In this document: in pieces, positions 49,358 to 63,327 of the stretch | Layout of the letters: each line of letters begins with the position of its first letter | How positions within the stretch are numbered: the stretch's first letter is position 1 | Assembly (NCBI RefSeq): GCF_000143535.2 | Contig: NC_037311.1 | Coordinates: forward strand, 2,108,001 to 2,172,000 | Direction: 5' to 3' | Origin: Botrytis cinerea B05.10 | Lineage: Eukaryota; Ascomycota; Leotiomycetes; Helotiales; Sclerotiniaceae | Length of the DNA stretch: 64,000 nt | The notes under the pieces: generated by a model | Told to the model about the DNA's origin: nothing | Seen by the model: the letters and a program-made list of their open reading frames with translations, nothing else | Database searches by the model: none | Program-made: the position numbers and the translations under genes

Positions 49358-51045
49358 CTAAGCACCAGTAACTTCATTCTCCTTCAAGTCCCATTCTCCC
49401 TGCTGCAACATTTGTAGAACCTCTTTTCCATCGGCCGTCAAATCCGGTTTACCTAAAGGTGTAACCGAACCTGTGAAGAATCTCGGCTGCCAATCAACGC
49501 CTTGTTCTTGTCGCTCTTTAGCCTTCTCTCTTTGCCTCTCTTCCAATTCTTGTTTGAGGGCTGTTGCCCGGGAAAATTGTCGACCTTGGATGGCTTCTGT
49601 GACGCCTGACCAGAACTTGAGGGATTCGTTTGGTAGCTGTTTTTCGGTTGGGGGAATAATCTTGGGTGCTACTTGAAGAGGCGCGAGATCTATTAGGAGA
49701 ATTTGATTGTCCTAGTAATATTCAGTCAGTTGCTGTCGTATGATTTTATGAAATGAGATACGTACGCCCTTGGGCCCCAAACTGAAGTATAGCTTGTCCT
49801 TCCAGTTTCCAGATACTCTTGCCAATACATCTTTATCAGGAACATCTTTTATCCTAGTCTTATTATCATTGTCTGGATCATAGCGGAAGACTACTCCCTC
49901 CACTTTGTTCTGCGTCTTGCCTAACCATCCCTCTTCAACATAATGTAAGATGGTCTTGATCTTCGTCTGAGCGCAAGTAATGTAGCACTGATCTCCTACG
50001 GTAACACTTAAAGTTCCACGCAAAAGCCCCCCAAGATGGGCAGCTGGATGTGTGAGCTGGTATTGTTCGTTACCTCTCCTCTCAATATTAATGAAGATAC
50101 CCAAATTGTGCTCCCCTGGTGTAACCTTAATACTCGTTCCAGTGAACTTTGCCGATATTTGATCGAAACCCCGAGCCGAAATACCTTTTTCCGGACAATC
50201 GACATAAAATGCGGAGACAGGTGGATGATGCGAAGTTTGTTCCGTCAAATACGAGACTCGAACTTTCTTGCCCGATTTCGGCTTCGGAATTGTAACGTTC
50301 GACGCATTAGTCGATGACATAGGAGTAGCCTTCTTCGAAGACGAAGCACTAGTCGTGCTTAATTTCCCCGTCTCTATAGCCGGTTGTGAATCTTCGACTT
50401 CCCAATTACACTGTTCGAGATATCAGTATTCCCCACTCCGACATTTCCATTTAGCTGCAGCTGCTTACCCTGAAAAATTCCCCAAGAGTAGAATTGTATG
50501 GCTTGCAAGGTTTGCCTTTCACGTATTTCAAATCCTTCGTGAACCAGAATCGCATGACTTCCAACATTCTATCTAGTGGATCATCCGAGTCTCCTATTGC
50601 CACAAATGTATTCGGTTGATCGAGGTAATTCCAATACTCGAGATTGGGCGTTGGTTCTAATAGCTGGGCCGGTAAACTAAATCGAACGGAAGCAATATCT
50701 GCCACTCCAATAAACCTAGGAGAAAAGAGAACAGCATGTCAGTCATGACCATCCGAAACGTATAGACATCTGCCAAACATCCACAGGTTGCTTGAGAGGC
50801 TGTAACCACACTTTCTTGCATTGAGAGCGGTGTGATTTCTATTGACACCTCCTAGGAAAGATGCGCAGAAGTACAGCAACTTACTTTCGCAGAATGCCCA
50901 AGAACATCTTAAGTTTCGAGCCATCATCTGGTGGTTTCTCCGCTACCGCGGAGGATGTAGGTAACGACTCGGAGGCAGTTGAAGGGGCCGTCGATGCAGC
51001 AGGTGAAGGGTTAAATGCGGAGGAGCCCGAGGACGTAGATGTCAT
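49358..51045 (-). CDS. Oxysterol-binding protein homologue (OSH-type lipid transfer protein)
   Basis: Four exons (50885-51045, 50469-50715, 49766-50410, 49358-49711) encode 468 residues. After a Ser/Thr/Pro/Ala-rich N-terminus comes the ORD lipid-binding domain. The family fingerprint EQTSHHPPVSAF lies at about residues 193-204, preceded by GKPCKPYNSTLGEFFR and followed by LGGLLRGTLSVTVGDQCYIT and LYFSLGPKG. The C-terminus has NESLKFWSGVTEAIQGRQFSRATALKQELEERQRE. No PH or ankyrin domain is present, so it resembles the short yeast Osh4-7 class, perhaps Osh6/7, which move phosphatidylserine or sterol against PI4P between ER and plasma membrane or Golgi. The start ATG opens the first exon of matching frame. 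Confidence 0.9.
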
Positions 51046-54000
51046 ATTTGAAGATGCGGATTAAATAATAATTAAAGAATCTTGTATTGTTCTGGTGTGT
51101 CGAGCAGAGACGTGAAGGGGGGAAATGATTTTCCAATTTGGTGTTTGAAGGTTGGTTGGTTGTACAAAAGGTGGATGCTTATTAGGATGGAGAAATCCTT
51201 GGTACGGGAGTGACGTTTATTTTAGGGGCCTTACGATAAGGAGCCGATAGGGTAAAATGATCACAACAGGTGCAACATATAAAAGTAAAGATTGGTGCGT
51301 TTAAACCTCGCAAATTTGAGGATATAAACTTCTGTGTAAAGGTAAGCAAGGCAGGTAGAGCAACATGGCATTTTAAGAAGCAGCAAGAAGACAGATTGAT
51401 ATGACACTGCGATTAACCGTGCGAAATTGAAACCAAATTATCGAATATATCAAACCAAAGGTTTTTCTTCCTGTACGCCTTGACTTCCGCTCGGTTATTA
51501 TGTTCTAGTCATCAATACAGGAACAAAACAGTCACAATTCATCAGCATCTTGACATCTAGTCCTATTTCAATACATTAATCATGTTCCGTTCTTTGATAA
51601 TTCATGACATGTACACCATGTTGGAATTTTCCGTAGAAAGAGAGCTAAGCAGCACTGTTGCTCTCCTATTTAGCTTGAAGTCTTCATTGCTCACAATTCC
51701 CAAACCCTCGTGATGAGCCCCGGTGATCTCCCCAAAACTGTGCCCCTGGAGTCCAAGTGACTTCATAACGAGATCTACATGTTTTAGACTGCTTTTGAGA
51801 CCTGTATCGAGGATATGAGCTTCCTAGTATTAGCAGTCATAAAAGATTGGTACTACATTCTTCAAGTTACCGTTTACTGTCACTCTTCTCAAATCTTATA
51901 AAGTCCCTTACCTAAAACTTGCTGATCATCTTTCCTGCGTACTTCCCTGGTTCGGGAAATTCTTAAATTCAACCACAATCGGATTTATAAAGAACCCTCG
52001 CGGCAAGGTTGTCCTACCCCATCGTTCTCTTCCTATAGTAGCTTCTTATGCATGTTAGTTCACGTTGACTAGACTGTATCAAGCCGCCAACTCAAATGTT
52101 TTATTCGCAAATGGACCCCCGAGCTCCGGGTATTTTCGAAATGGACTGGGTATACAGACTAGTTGAATCAAGAATCACTAGAGTATATACAGCCGCAAAG
52201 CAGCTCCTAGATGTGACCACCTGGCTCTTTTCGCGTGACATTCATTGAACAGACTCTTTCCTTCGACAGACAGAATGGTCGGTTGATGGGTGAGATGTAT
52301 TCTGGCATTTACATATAGATAGGAAGGGGGTTCGAATAGAAAGGATTAAGTTATTTGCTGCTTGATAACATCCGCGAGTTTCGTTGCCGGGCTAGGAATT
52401 GCAAATGAAAAATTTGTAACATTAATTTTTCACTCGGCAGTCAATAAAACAATGTAGATACTTCAAAAGAAGGAAAAAGAAAGGATGCCACCTCTATATC
52501 TAGTGATGACAAGGAGATGAAGGCTTCTCGGTCTTCTAGACTGCAATCAGGGAGTGAAATGTCTTGATGCCACGAAAAACAACGTATATTGAGTTTCTAT
52601 AAATAATTTGATCCATTTGGAATTTTCAATTCTTAAAAACCGAAGATTCATTCACAATTATCCACAGTATTTCCAGCACCAGCAGCTCTTATTTGGACTG
52701 CACTCCGGGCTGTTGGACACCTTGACATGAAGTAAGTCAGTCTGAAACAGAGTGATTCTGAAACGCCAACTCGGCAAGTGCCAAGCAAATTCATAAAAAA
52801 GGCAGTTGGGGATGTTCTAAAGTCGCTCGCGGGCCGTCCCTCTTTGTAGCTACTGGATGAAACTAACAACGACAATAGACCATTGTAATGAATGTATTCT
52901 CAAGTTTTGTCAAAAGATCAATGTTTTCGTTTCATCATCTTCTCAGATTTCTCACAGATGAAACCCAGACAGCTTTCTGAGGAAATCCCATTCGAGAATG
53001 GCCCGAGCACACGTTCGAGGCCCAGTGTCTGACTCTAATGGTACAAGGGGCTGGGGATGGGGAAGAGTTCTTGTGTTCCGAGTGCTTTCTTCGAAAAAGA
53101 TAACAGATCTCGTATGATTTCAAAGCTTGGACTGTGACTATAATCAAAGAGAAGATAGTTCTCAGTCTTGTAGAGTGATGTGGAATATTGCGTTCTTCTG
53201 AGTACATTGAATCAGATAATTGCAATGCAAACACAGAGGAAATTCCTCCACCTTCCCGCCACCGAATCCCACCCACGCCGCCGACTTCGTGTTCCGAGTC
53301 CCGATTCCCAAGCAAGCAACAGAGACTCGTACGATCCTGAAGCCTGGGCTATTACCTCTGCTCAAAATGATTCGACAACACTTCCTATGCAAACTATTGC
53401 CAAGAACCAGAATTCGGGGTCTAAAAACATGCAACGCAACCGACTTGTGCCGATGTTCCGTCCGTCCATATATCGTGACTGTCTGCAGTGTTACCGGATG
53501 ACGACAGCGATGTTCATCATGCACTTTGATCTGGGCTCATTAACTACTAAGGCCACATATAGAATGTCAACGATGCACGCAGAGCCCTTTTCTCGGTGAA
53601 GCCGAAAGCTGGGTCGATCAAATTCAAGTATTACGGACGACAGAAGGATTGATAACGGCGCTGGCGAGAGTGAGAGTAAGACCACAGGGTCCTCTACGGT
53701 CTTACACGAGAACGCACGAGGAGTCAATAGTATTGCAGTAGAAGGCTCATGGAAGTATCCATATCTGCAACTAGGGACCCATTTTCTACGGATAAAATAA
53801 TTCCTTCACAAATACGGTAGTTGATGTGCTCGTGGTGTCGAGTAAGGCTATGGGACATGCAAGTGGGCGAACGGCCAATCAGACGGATGCAGTATCGGGT
53901 AGAGTAAATGCCATGAAAAATCCTTGCGCACACAATTAGATTGGAGGGTGTGCCCTTCCGAGGTGCTCCAGTGTACAAGCATTGCTGACGTCATTTATGC

Positions 54001-56709
54001 GGGTCTCGTCTTCAGAAAAGAAAATGGGCGGAACAGCGGATAAGACGAGGTGAAAATCCTCTCTTGTTCAGGAATGCGATATCGATGACATCGCAGATCC
54101 GTAATACATAAATAAACAAATCTCCAAAAATAAAATGAAAGGACGAAAAAATCTTCGGTTGAGGTGGAATTTGTAGTAATAGGAATCCGTTTTGACGAAT
54201 CTCTGTGCCATTTATCTGCACTCCTTACTGTGCTCTGTCTTTGTACTGTTATGAGCGACGATCTCATGTCCGATAGACGGTGGGTGATGGATGGGTACTG
54301 GGCGGTGATGAGCACGCAGTTTTGCCTCGTATGTCGGTGACAATGTGACAACGTGAGTATTGGCGATAATGCTGCTTCTCGAGTCTCGACGTGGCAATCT
54401 GACTGCTGAAAAGCGCTTGTTGCGAAAATGACAGCGGAACGTTCCTTCTCTGGAGAACATCCTCGACGGTTGAGAATTCTAGATGTCGAGAAATGCTCCA
54501 GTACCCACTGATATAGGGCAAATGTCTTGAAAACTTACAGTGTACCCTGGTCCTGATTAAAGGCGGCCTGTGGCTGAAATCTTTCTATCCACCGCCAGCG
54601 GTGTAGCGGTACAGAGGCCGTGGAAAAGAAGAATGGCTTGAAAATTCAAATCGGCAGATGCATCGCAATCAAGCGCTTGCTTTCGGTACCTTGGATCGAC
54701 TAGATGCAGTATCGACAATTTGACACTACTTTGGGAGTGAACAACTCATATCGCAGGAAGGAGATAAGATGGAGACGGGTATTCTTCGCGAAGCTTCCAC
54801 AGCTCGACTTCTTAGCGAAAGCTGCGTCTAGATCTAGATTGCGGCAGATATTGCGTGCGACTGTATTTGACTTTCTCTTATACAATAAAATACATCTGGT
54901 CGGGTAACCCCGGATTGCTATGCTGCCCGTGCATATCCGTGTGAGTTTGCTTGCAAGAGTGTGTAGCTTATACCTACCGGTATATCGTAAAGTTGACAAT
55001 CCACGAGTGTAGAATGGCAAGATGTCGCGCATATGAAATTGGCAAAGTGAAGAGGCTGAAAAGGATAAGGGCGGGATGTACCGATTAGACCGACGCTTAC
55101 GTAGGCTAATCAAGCCGTAGCTGTGGTACGTATCACGTTGGCGTCTGAGGTAGGTTAGATGCGGATTCCGTCTCATGCAAGTGCAGCACTTATTAGGCCG
55201 TTCACTTCTTGTGCTCGGCTCCATGCTTGACACCAAGCCAGCGGTGCACGGGAATTGAGCTAAAAATTAGTGGTATCGTATGGAGATTGAAAAGAAAAAC
55301 GGTAATTATGGTTTGGATGAGGGCACAACAAGGAGGGAGGGGTTCGTTCGGAGGTCCCGAGGCAAAAGATGTGTTTTGGGAGCATCAAGGATAGAAAGAA
55401 GAACAGCCAAAGGAACTCGAGAGTCGAACGTAATCTCAACTAAGGGTATTCTTGTGTGGGTGCGGGTGAAAGCTGCTAGGAAGACATTGCTACAGTATCC
55501 CAGAGAAAGATTACTGATCGTCGACGCCACAGTTTTACGCCACAGTATCTCGGTAATGGTGCCATACCTCTGATTCGTATGCCTTCGTCCGAGAGCATCA
55601 TGAAGCTAATGTGGTAGCTGTGGCTGTGCGCTCGAGAACGAAGGTCACATTTTCCCCTCAACCGTCGTAATCCAATGAAAGGCAGCAAAAGTCATTCAAC
55701 TGCAGTAGACTAGGCGTTTGTCAGTTGAGCTTGTAGACGCTTGAATGGCCTATCAGAGCTCGTATCTAAGGATGATCGAAACACCCCCCATTTTCCCATC
55801 ATCCCATCATCCCATTATCTCGCTAGCAGATTGTGGCCAGGTTAATGCTGTATGCAGTCAAGTCTGGGCTCTGGAGCATATGAACGTATGGAGAAAAATG
55901 CTTCTGAACCGCGGCAGGTGACACGACAGAATATGCAAGCATCTGTTAACAGCTAGGTAAAATTTCTTCACACCCTGATTATCTTCCCAATACCGAAACA
56001 ATACCTGTCCTATATCAGCGTCAGCCTATGATGCATTATGCGAATTGTGATTAATGTGTTGTGGTGCCGTTGAGCCATGTTTCCCTGGAGATCACAATAT
56101 CTAAACCGTCCGAGATCGTAAGGCATGAAGCTTGCACCTCATCTCCGGTGCGATAGGTGGATGGATCTGCCATAACGCCACTAAGGAGAAATCTCTTTGT
56201 ACTAGAGTTTCGGCTCTATAGACTTCCCGTTGATCGACTTGTGGCTCGTACGGCTCGCTAGAGGACTTGCTCTGGTTTCCTCCTCTATGCAGGAGAGATC
56301 GTGGCTGTGGCTATGCAAATGTTCTATGGAAAGATTGTCTGGAACAGCCCATAATGAAAAAATGATTAAAGCCTATGGGATGGACGCAAGAACCACGAGG
56401 AGATTGGCAAAATTGTTTGTTTGGCCGAAGCGCCTGCATGTCCCAGGAGTGGAAACAGAGCAGGAAGGAAATATTCCCCGCGCGGCCTGGAAATGAACAG
56501 AGTGGCACCCAAACATGGCAAGCAACACACTAGAACTTTAGAGTCTCGGGCTCGAACTTTCTTTCCCCAGTTCTGGAGATTAAGGACTGCTGAAAGGGTT
56601 AAACTTGACAAATTCATCTACGGTGAGAGGATCGCAATAGTTAGATGCTCCGAAAGCACGTATACATAGGACCTGGCGAGGGAACCAGATGTAGCAAATG
56701 CCCTATTAT

Positions 56710-56740
56710 CGCATATATATATATATATGCATATATATAA
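56710..56740 (+). repeat. TA dinucleotide repeat
   Basis: Two (TA)n stretches flanking GCATATATATAACACGTG, seen directly. They end in an E-box-like CACGTG. Confidence 0.75.
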
Positions 56741-57584
56741 CACGTGGGTATATATGGTCGAGTATAAAATGTAATGTAATAAGATGCAATAAGATGCGAG
56801 TAAGCAATATAACAGACATTGGCTAGGTTTGAACCAATCTGATGGTCATGGACTCATGGGCTAATGGTGCGAGCGAACTCATTTGGGGTAAAGAATCAAA
56901 AGGTAAAAAGGGGCCGATCTCCGAAAGTAGAAATCTCTCCAGATTTTCGATATGTAGACGCTCTTTGCAGGTGGCATCAGGATCGGAAAATAACATCACG
57001 TTCCGTTGCGACACAATTTACACGGATATGAAGCTGAATGGAGGTTAGCCTCTTACCTCAATTGGGACCGAGAAGAGTAATGGATAATGATACCCAGCAT
57101 CCGGTAAGATCGTTCGCTGACTGCAATCATCTTCTTGTTAGCACGCATAAGCCCGGTGTGGCTTGATCCGTGAGATATGGAAAAAAATAGCGACGATTTG
57201 AGAGGACGGAGAAATGGCATATCGTCCTGGGTCGATGAATCTGTCTGTTCGCCACATTTGAGATTCCATCGATCCAAATGCTGATCATTTCTGGATTAAT
57301 TAGCGCCTGTGGCTGATGAGTTAGATCGGTGATGATGATGAGAACATCGATGAGTGCCGCTTTGACACCATGAAAATACGTCGTCTCTCCACGTCCGAGG
57401 ACCTCATTAAGGTAAAAGCTCCGCTACATGTACCTAGGTACTCCTGTGGATAGAACTTTCTTTAGCCACCCCCAGCAACAAACGACTGACCCAAGGAGGA
57501 GTTCAAGTCGAATATAATGTGCATGAAAGATCCCAGCAGAGAAAGGGAACGAGAAATGAAAAAAAAAAAGACGAGTGAGTGATT

Positions 57585-57596
57585 GGGGGGGGGGGG
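57585..57596 (+). repeat. Poly-G tract (12 G)
   Basis: Twelve G's preceded by a poly-A run (57559-57569) within the gene-free region. Confidence 0.85.
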
Positions 57597-59248
57597 AGAT
57601 GCCATTCAGAAAACGACAAGGAATAATGAGGAAAGTGATTTTGCTACATGGAGTAATAGTTTCATTCACTCTTTCATTTATCCCTTCATTCATTCTCCCA
57701 TTGTGTGCGATCTCAAGGCCCACCGATGATGTGACCACCCTAAGCATCTACATTTCATTCGTGGTACCGTTTACATGGGTTTCGGGTATGGTGGTTCGTG
57801 AACATTAGCATTGGCTTGAGACGGCGGCCGGCCAAGGTAGATGGATAGACACACTGCACACTAGACGGGCTCTTTGTTATTTGCTTTGTTGACACCTGAA
57901 TGTGAACGCGAGAATGAGTTTTGATTTGAAGTCGAGATAAGTCGATATCGACCGTTTGGGCAAGAATCGGTCCTTGGGCTGGAGTAGCTTGGAGATGGTT
58001 AGCGAGGACGGAAGGGCCTAAGGTAGCAGCTATGGTGGATTTAGAACTATTTGAGTAGCAATCAGCTGAGAGAAGGGGGGTGCTTTGGCTTTAGATCCTC
58101 ATTCAATCTAATAGTCTCTGTTCTAGTACTAGGTCGAGGTCTAGGCACTTTTGCCACTTCTGCTTATATTAGAGGAGCAATAATGAGTTTTGTCACAGAG
58201 GCGCTTAGGGATCGATGGAAAAGAAGTTCATCCGTTATACGATGCTGTTGAACTCTTCTCATATCGTGTCCACTGGCACAAGATAGTAGTTACGATATAT
58301 AGTCGCTACGATATACTCCATAGACACAGACAGTGCAAAGTATACGATTACCTACGGAGACGCTAAACAGTGCTGGGTGGCAGGTGGGAGCGACTAATTT
58401 ATAATTTTTGGATGTACATTTACGTTTATTTTGACATTTACACTCGCACTTATTATACGGCTGCGATTATTATTGCTAATTCGTACTTATATCTTTCCTT
58501 TTCGCCTGGAATGCGGACCCATATAAAAACACTTACCAAAATTAATCCATGCAATTCCCATGTCTATTCTGGGTTTCCATCCAAAAGAAAACGCAAATGT
58601 CCAAAGTAGCCTCAAGGAAGTCTCCGTTATGCGAATTTCATAAAACAAACCCCCAGAACCCATCACTCGCAACCCAGAACCTATAATTCCCCTCCTCCCC
58701 TCCCCTTCCCTTCCCTTCCCTTCCCTTCCCCCCCTTCCTACCTACCTGCCCACCTCCATGTACACGGCCATCCTCACTTGATAAAATTGAAGTAATCGTC
58801 TACGGAGCATGAGAGATTAAATACTGCAACGACCTCTCACCACCCTGCCCACGCTGCCCACGCTGCTCACACTGCTCACACCCTCATCCTCGAAAATCCC
58901 GTCGTCGTCGCTCCTTCCATATCCCGTCGTGTCTTGTCATCTCACCTCACACATCATATCACATTATACATAGTTCCGCTTCGAGAGTCACAAAGTCAAT
59001 CAATACCCAATAGGTGATAGGTGGTTGCCACTAAATAGACGAGTGGAATTCCCATTACGCTCGCTATCCGAAGTTCAGCAAATCCCATATGCTTACCCCT
59101 CCACCTCGTCCTCAGCTCAATTCTCGACACAACAGTCCACGTATTTAATCCTTTGCCTTCGACACGCTTTACGAAGGGAGGGAACTCCTTTATTCTCTTA
59201 GACATTCATCAACAAGAGCTTTGAATCGCTCAGCCATCACTATTCCAG

Positions 59249-61950
59249 ATGTTTCGCAATAGGTAAGCTGATTCTCCTCTCGTGTGTTTGTCTCTTGCCA
59301 TTCGGCTCGGCGCATCGTTTTGCGCTTGGTACATACAGGCACAACCAACTTTCTTCGAACATTTCGCGGACCAAGCTCATCATGTTCAAATAGGAAATCA
59401 ACTCAAAAACCCGGCGATGAATTCATCACCGACTTCCGAAAACACTTTCCAGAGATCGTCTCCACCACACCTGCTGGGAAGGAGATCGATAAGGGAGTCG
59501 CGCCTACGTTTGGGGATGGATCAGGCAGGCAAGTCACCCCAATTTTTCATCGCCCTCCTACACAACTTGCATTGCTTTTGAGTGGTTGTTTTCTAATTGA
59601 AGCTGAAAATTGTTACCTGTCATTTCTCTCATTCGTATTTCTGTTCATCGTGTACGGAGGCTAATGCATTTGTCAATGTAGACACCATAGTGTAGGAGCT
59701 GAAGACACAGGTAAAGAGATCAATGATCCAGATCCAACTCCCAGAGCCCGAGATGATGCTGCCGCATGGCGATGGACACCCTCTATATTGGGATCGTCGT
59801 CCTCCAACTTTGACTCCAACTCATTCGGATTCCCATCATTCAATCCAGCACCAGGGCCGTATACTTTAACGCCGGGAGGAACGAATACTCTATATCATCA
59901 TCAAGCTGGAGATCTTCATATGGGCATGGGCATGGGTATGAGCATGGGAATGGGTATGGGAATGGGACCTCCTCTTTCAATCCCCACTACTACAGATGGT
60001 CTCCATACCGAAACAATGATGGGCATGCCCAGTTTTCCTACCCATGATTTTCATGATTACAACCCCTTCGCACATTCTCATCATCATCATCAACCGCAAC
60101 CACAGCCAACATCATACGCCCCATCCTCCTTCATTCATCAGGACACAGGTTACGAAACAATGGATCATGACGGATCTCCTATGGATGATGACGAAGGACC
60201 ACTGGGTTCAATGGAGCGGGTGATGCATCAATCTCCCTTGACATTCCAGCCACACTCGTACGACATGGCTATGCCTGGATCAGCCTCTCCATTTGCCGAG
60301 AAATTTCGCTTCCAGGCTGTGTTGAACGCGCCAACGGCTATGGTTAAAAACTCGCAAGAGATTCCAGTCACGTACCTCAACAAAGGACAGGCATATTCGG
60401 TCTCTATTTTGGATACTGAAGCGGGCCATCCACTCCAGCCAGGCACTCGTTACCGAACCTTCGTACGTATCTCATTTGAAGATGAACAGCAGAGACAACG
60501 GCCTGCTTCATGCTGGCAGTTATGGAAAGAAGGAAGAGGTACTAACGAGGCTCATCAACGTGGCGGAAAGCTCCAAGCGGTTGAATATGTTGAATCCACG
60601 CAGATTGGCGAAAGTGATGAGAAGCGGACGCGCATGGAGCTGGATACGGCTTCTTTTGATGGATTCTCTGTAATCTGGACTCCCGCGGCCAACTGTGTCC
60701 CAGAATGCAATATTGCTGTCCGCTTCAACTTTCTTTCTACCGACTTTAGCCACTCAAAAGGAGTCAAGGGTATTCCCGTTCGATTTTGCGCCAAAACTGA
60801 AACACTGTCTTCTGGTTCCCCACACACCAAGGAGGCTTCCGAGGTAGCTTTCTGCAAAGTAAAGCTCTTTAGAGACCATGGAGCCGAGCGGAAATTGTCC
60901 AACGACATTGCGCATATCAAAAAGACTATTGATAAGTTAAAGCAACAAATAAATCAGGCAGAGACTGGTATGAAAGATTTTGGAAAACGAAAGAGAGGCT
61001 CGACTGCAAAGGCACAAATTAGTGAGCGGCCTGGCAAGGTTCAAAAGCACAAACGTACTTGGTCCATGTCTTCTGCATCTTCTGCAGGTGGACGAGCTCC
61101 GGTGGAAGAGGATCTCCAGGAAAGACTTTTACAGTATCAAGATATGTTTCAAAGTACACGACCAACCAGCGTACTTTTCTTGCGCGGTTCGGAACAGGAC
61201 GACCCCGATCTTTTCCCAGTGGCTTTGGCGGGTGAGCCACTCGACTTGACAAAAGTAAATTCTCGAGATAACGCCACTTGGGCGGCGAGGAGCAGCGCAC
61301 GTAGCTCGACTACCGGTACCTCTTCTATCATATCCCCATCGCCGAGTTCGATCTCATTGCACTCCCAAGCTGCTCCATCCGCAGCTAATCTTTCCACTTG
61401 GAACGATTTCCACAACGTTCCACCAGGGGACTTTCAAAATCAAAATCCACAGCACCTAGCGAGCCCGCCAGATCAGCTAACCAAGGTTCCCAAGCCAGAC
61501 GATACTGGCAGCCTAAGTGGTTGGATTGAGGCTTTGGGAGTTGATCCTTCCTACAATCCACCCGTTGAACAACCTATCAAGCCCGTCGCTTGCTTCTATG
61601 TACTCCGTAGAGAACCAGCCCAACCAGCTAAACGTGAATATCACCGAGCCATCTACTTGATGCAACGTTCACTCAAAGATTTCACTAGCGCTATTGCCTC
61701 GAAATGGAACTTCGAACCTACGAAAATCACCCGCACTATCCACGTGCTTGAAAACGGTTTACAGGTCGAGATGGATGACGATGTTATACGCGAGTTGTCT
61801 GAAGGCCAAGACTTTATCCTGGAGGTTCAAAATTCTCAAGCACCAGTCAAACGCGAATGGGAAATGGAACTCACTGTGGACAACGACAGTGCTGGCGCGA
61901 CACAAAACGTTGTCCACAGCGAAGGATACGAATTGAAGCTATTTTTCTAA
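59249..61950 (+). CDS. CP2/Grainyhead-type transcription factor (CSP-2-like)
   Basis: Three exons (59249-59262, 59394-59528, 59682-61950) encode 805 residues. The N-terminus (MFRNRKSTQKPGDEFITDF, then EINDPDPTPRARDDAAAW) is typical of fungal members. A low-complexity stretch follows, with alternating Met-Gly at about residues 96-110 and a His/Gln/Pro run near 146-160. The Grainyhead/CP2 DNA-binding domain spans about residues 256-450 (FRFQAVLNAPTAMVK, ISFEDEQQRQRPASCW, FDGFSVIWTPAANCVPECNI, GIPVRFCAKTE). A ubiquitin-like dimerisation region lies at about 685-765 (HRAIYLMQRSLKDFTSAIA). The Neurospora relative CSP-2 is needed for conidial separation and cell-wall remodelling. Intron 2 (59529-59681) uses a GC donor (GCAAGT); the neighbouring GT gives a premature stop. 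The call is strong. Confidence 0.94.
59529..59681 (+). other. Probable GC-AG intron in the CSP-2-type gene
   Basis: The reading frame joins only if splicing occurs at AG/GCAAGT (59529) and TGTAG (59681). This recreates GSGRHHSVGAED. GC donors are rare but known; the +4/+5 sequence is otherwise optimal. Confidence 0.75.
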
Positions 61951-62974
61951 TCTACCTACTTAATTTACCTTTCCTTTATCACTTGTTTTATTATACCCAT
62001 AGACCAGGAGGAAATGGTCATGTAATTGTTATGGATCTAAAGATCCAGGATTGGGTTGGGACAGGGCTTGAAGGGCGTCATTGTCGTTTTCTGAGATACC
62101 AATTTCCTACATGAAATGTTTTGCCCCAAATCACCTCCAAGACGATCGTGTTTAGGAAAGAAGCATGCATATACATCACTGGAAGATGTTGAGAGACAGA
62201 TTCGAGATCTGATCTCAACCGGATTGGGAAGGGGTAGAGCGGGGGAGAGCTTTCATATTCCGTCAAAGTTTTTTCTATCGGGAGGATCTTTTAAGCGTTT
62301 CATTATTCTCTTCACGGCCCCAAAAGCCATACGAACACAATATTTGACGCGGTTATACTTGTACATGGAATTTCACGATGCGAACGAACGATTTCTTTTT
62401 CACAGGGTTTGGGGTAATATTCAGAATTGGTACACAGATGGGCCTCGATGGCAATGGTGGCATGGGCGTACATTTACTTAGGACTACCAGAAAACTTTGA
62501 GTATACAGTCGCCTTAGTTTCACAGTATAAAAAATGAAAAATTCAATTATCTTTTTACTTTTTTGTGTTCCCAATAGGTAGTGATCTGCTACATAGTGAC
62601 AAGTGAATGTGGAATTTTTTCCCGGTGATAATACGAGTCATGACAGCGCCAAGAAACGTTGGTACTAATGAATTACGAATGCTTTTGCTGGGTGGGTACT
62701 AGATAGATAATAATAAGGTAAGGTAGGCATGCATAATTATAGTAACACGCTAGATATGTATGTGTGTGCCTGTGTTCCGGTAGTCGCAGGATCGTTCGTT
62801 TTGCTTACTAGCCACAGTCTACTGAGCCACAGACAGCACTTTGCCTCCTCCCTCTTCTGACTGGGCACGTGGGTTAGTGTATGGGTGGGTGTAGGGTTAG
62901 GGGTTGAGGATGGATGGATGGAGGGAGGGATGGAGATTTAAAGGGATACTGGTTTGGGATTGGTTATTTGTATG

Positions 62975-63001
62975 GATAGATAGATAGATAGATAGATAGA
63001 T
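62975..63001 (+). repeat. GATA tetranucleotide repeat (about six copies)
   Basis: Perfect TAGA/GATA repeats directly visible in the sequence. Confidence 0.9.
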
Positions 63002-63295
63002 ATGAGAGATGGAACTGCGGGCGCTTGGGAGCGGGAAATATGTGGTGTGTGTGTATTGAGGATATGGAGTGGGATTTTGGGAGATAGGCTGAGATGCTTT
63101 GCTGGCTAGATGGGGGGATTTGCTTGTGGAGTTCTTTTCTTGGTGTTTGGGGTTTTGTTATCGGTTCGGTGTGGATATTTCGTTGTTGTTATTACCATTT
63201 CTTGTTATATGGGGCTAGGAAATAAGTTTGTTTTTTTCTGGTGCGTAGTTGGAACTTGGAGGTGTAGTTAAGCGCGGAAGATATGATGGCTATTT

Positions 63296-63303
<8 letters not shown>

Positions 63304-63326
<23 letters not shown>

Positions 63327-63327
63327 G
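63304..63327 (+). repeat. Poly-T tract (about 24 T)
   Basis: A run of T bases preceded by ATTAA and followed by GAGAAG. Confidence 0.85.

Larger units (their letters stand above)
51046..59248. other. 8.2 kb region without a supported gene, upstream of the CSP-2-type factor
   Basis: I see short frames on both strands (longest 54700-55236 minus, 178 codons) but none has protein-family text, coherent exon joins or codon bias. The region includes runs of A and G at 57560-57596, (TA)n near 56710-56740 and CCATC repeats near 55795-55815. It may be a long regulatory and leader region for the divergent genes on either side, or may contain non-coding RNA. Confidence 0.55.

Noticed and set aside
54700..55236. 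178-codon minus-strand open frame in the 8.2 kb gap
   Set aside because: Composition is random-like (many Arg, Ser, Cys) with no family resemblance and no coherent exons around it.
62116..62481. 121-codon plus-strand open frame downstream of the CSP-2-type gene
   Set aside because: No recognised motif and no splice partners; kept as unsupported.
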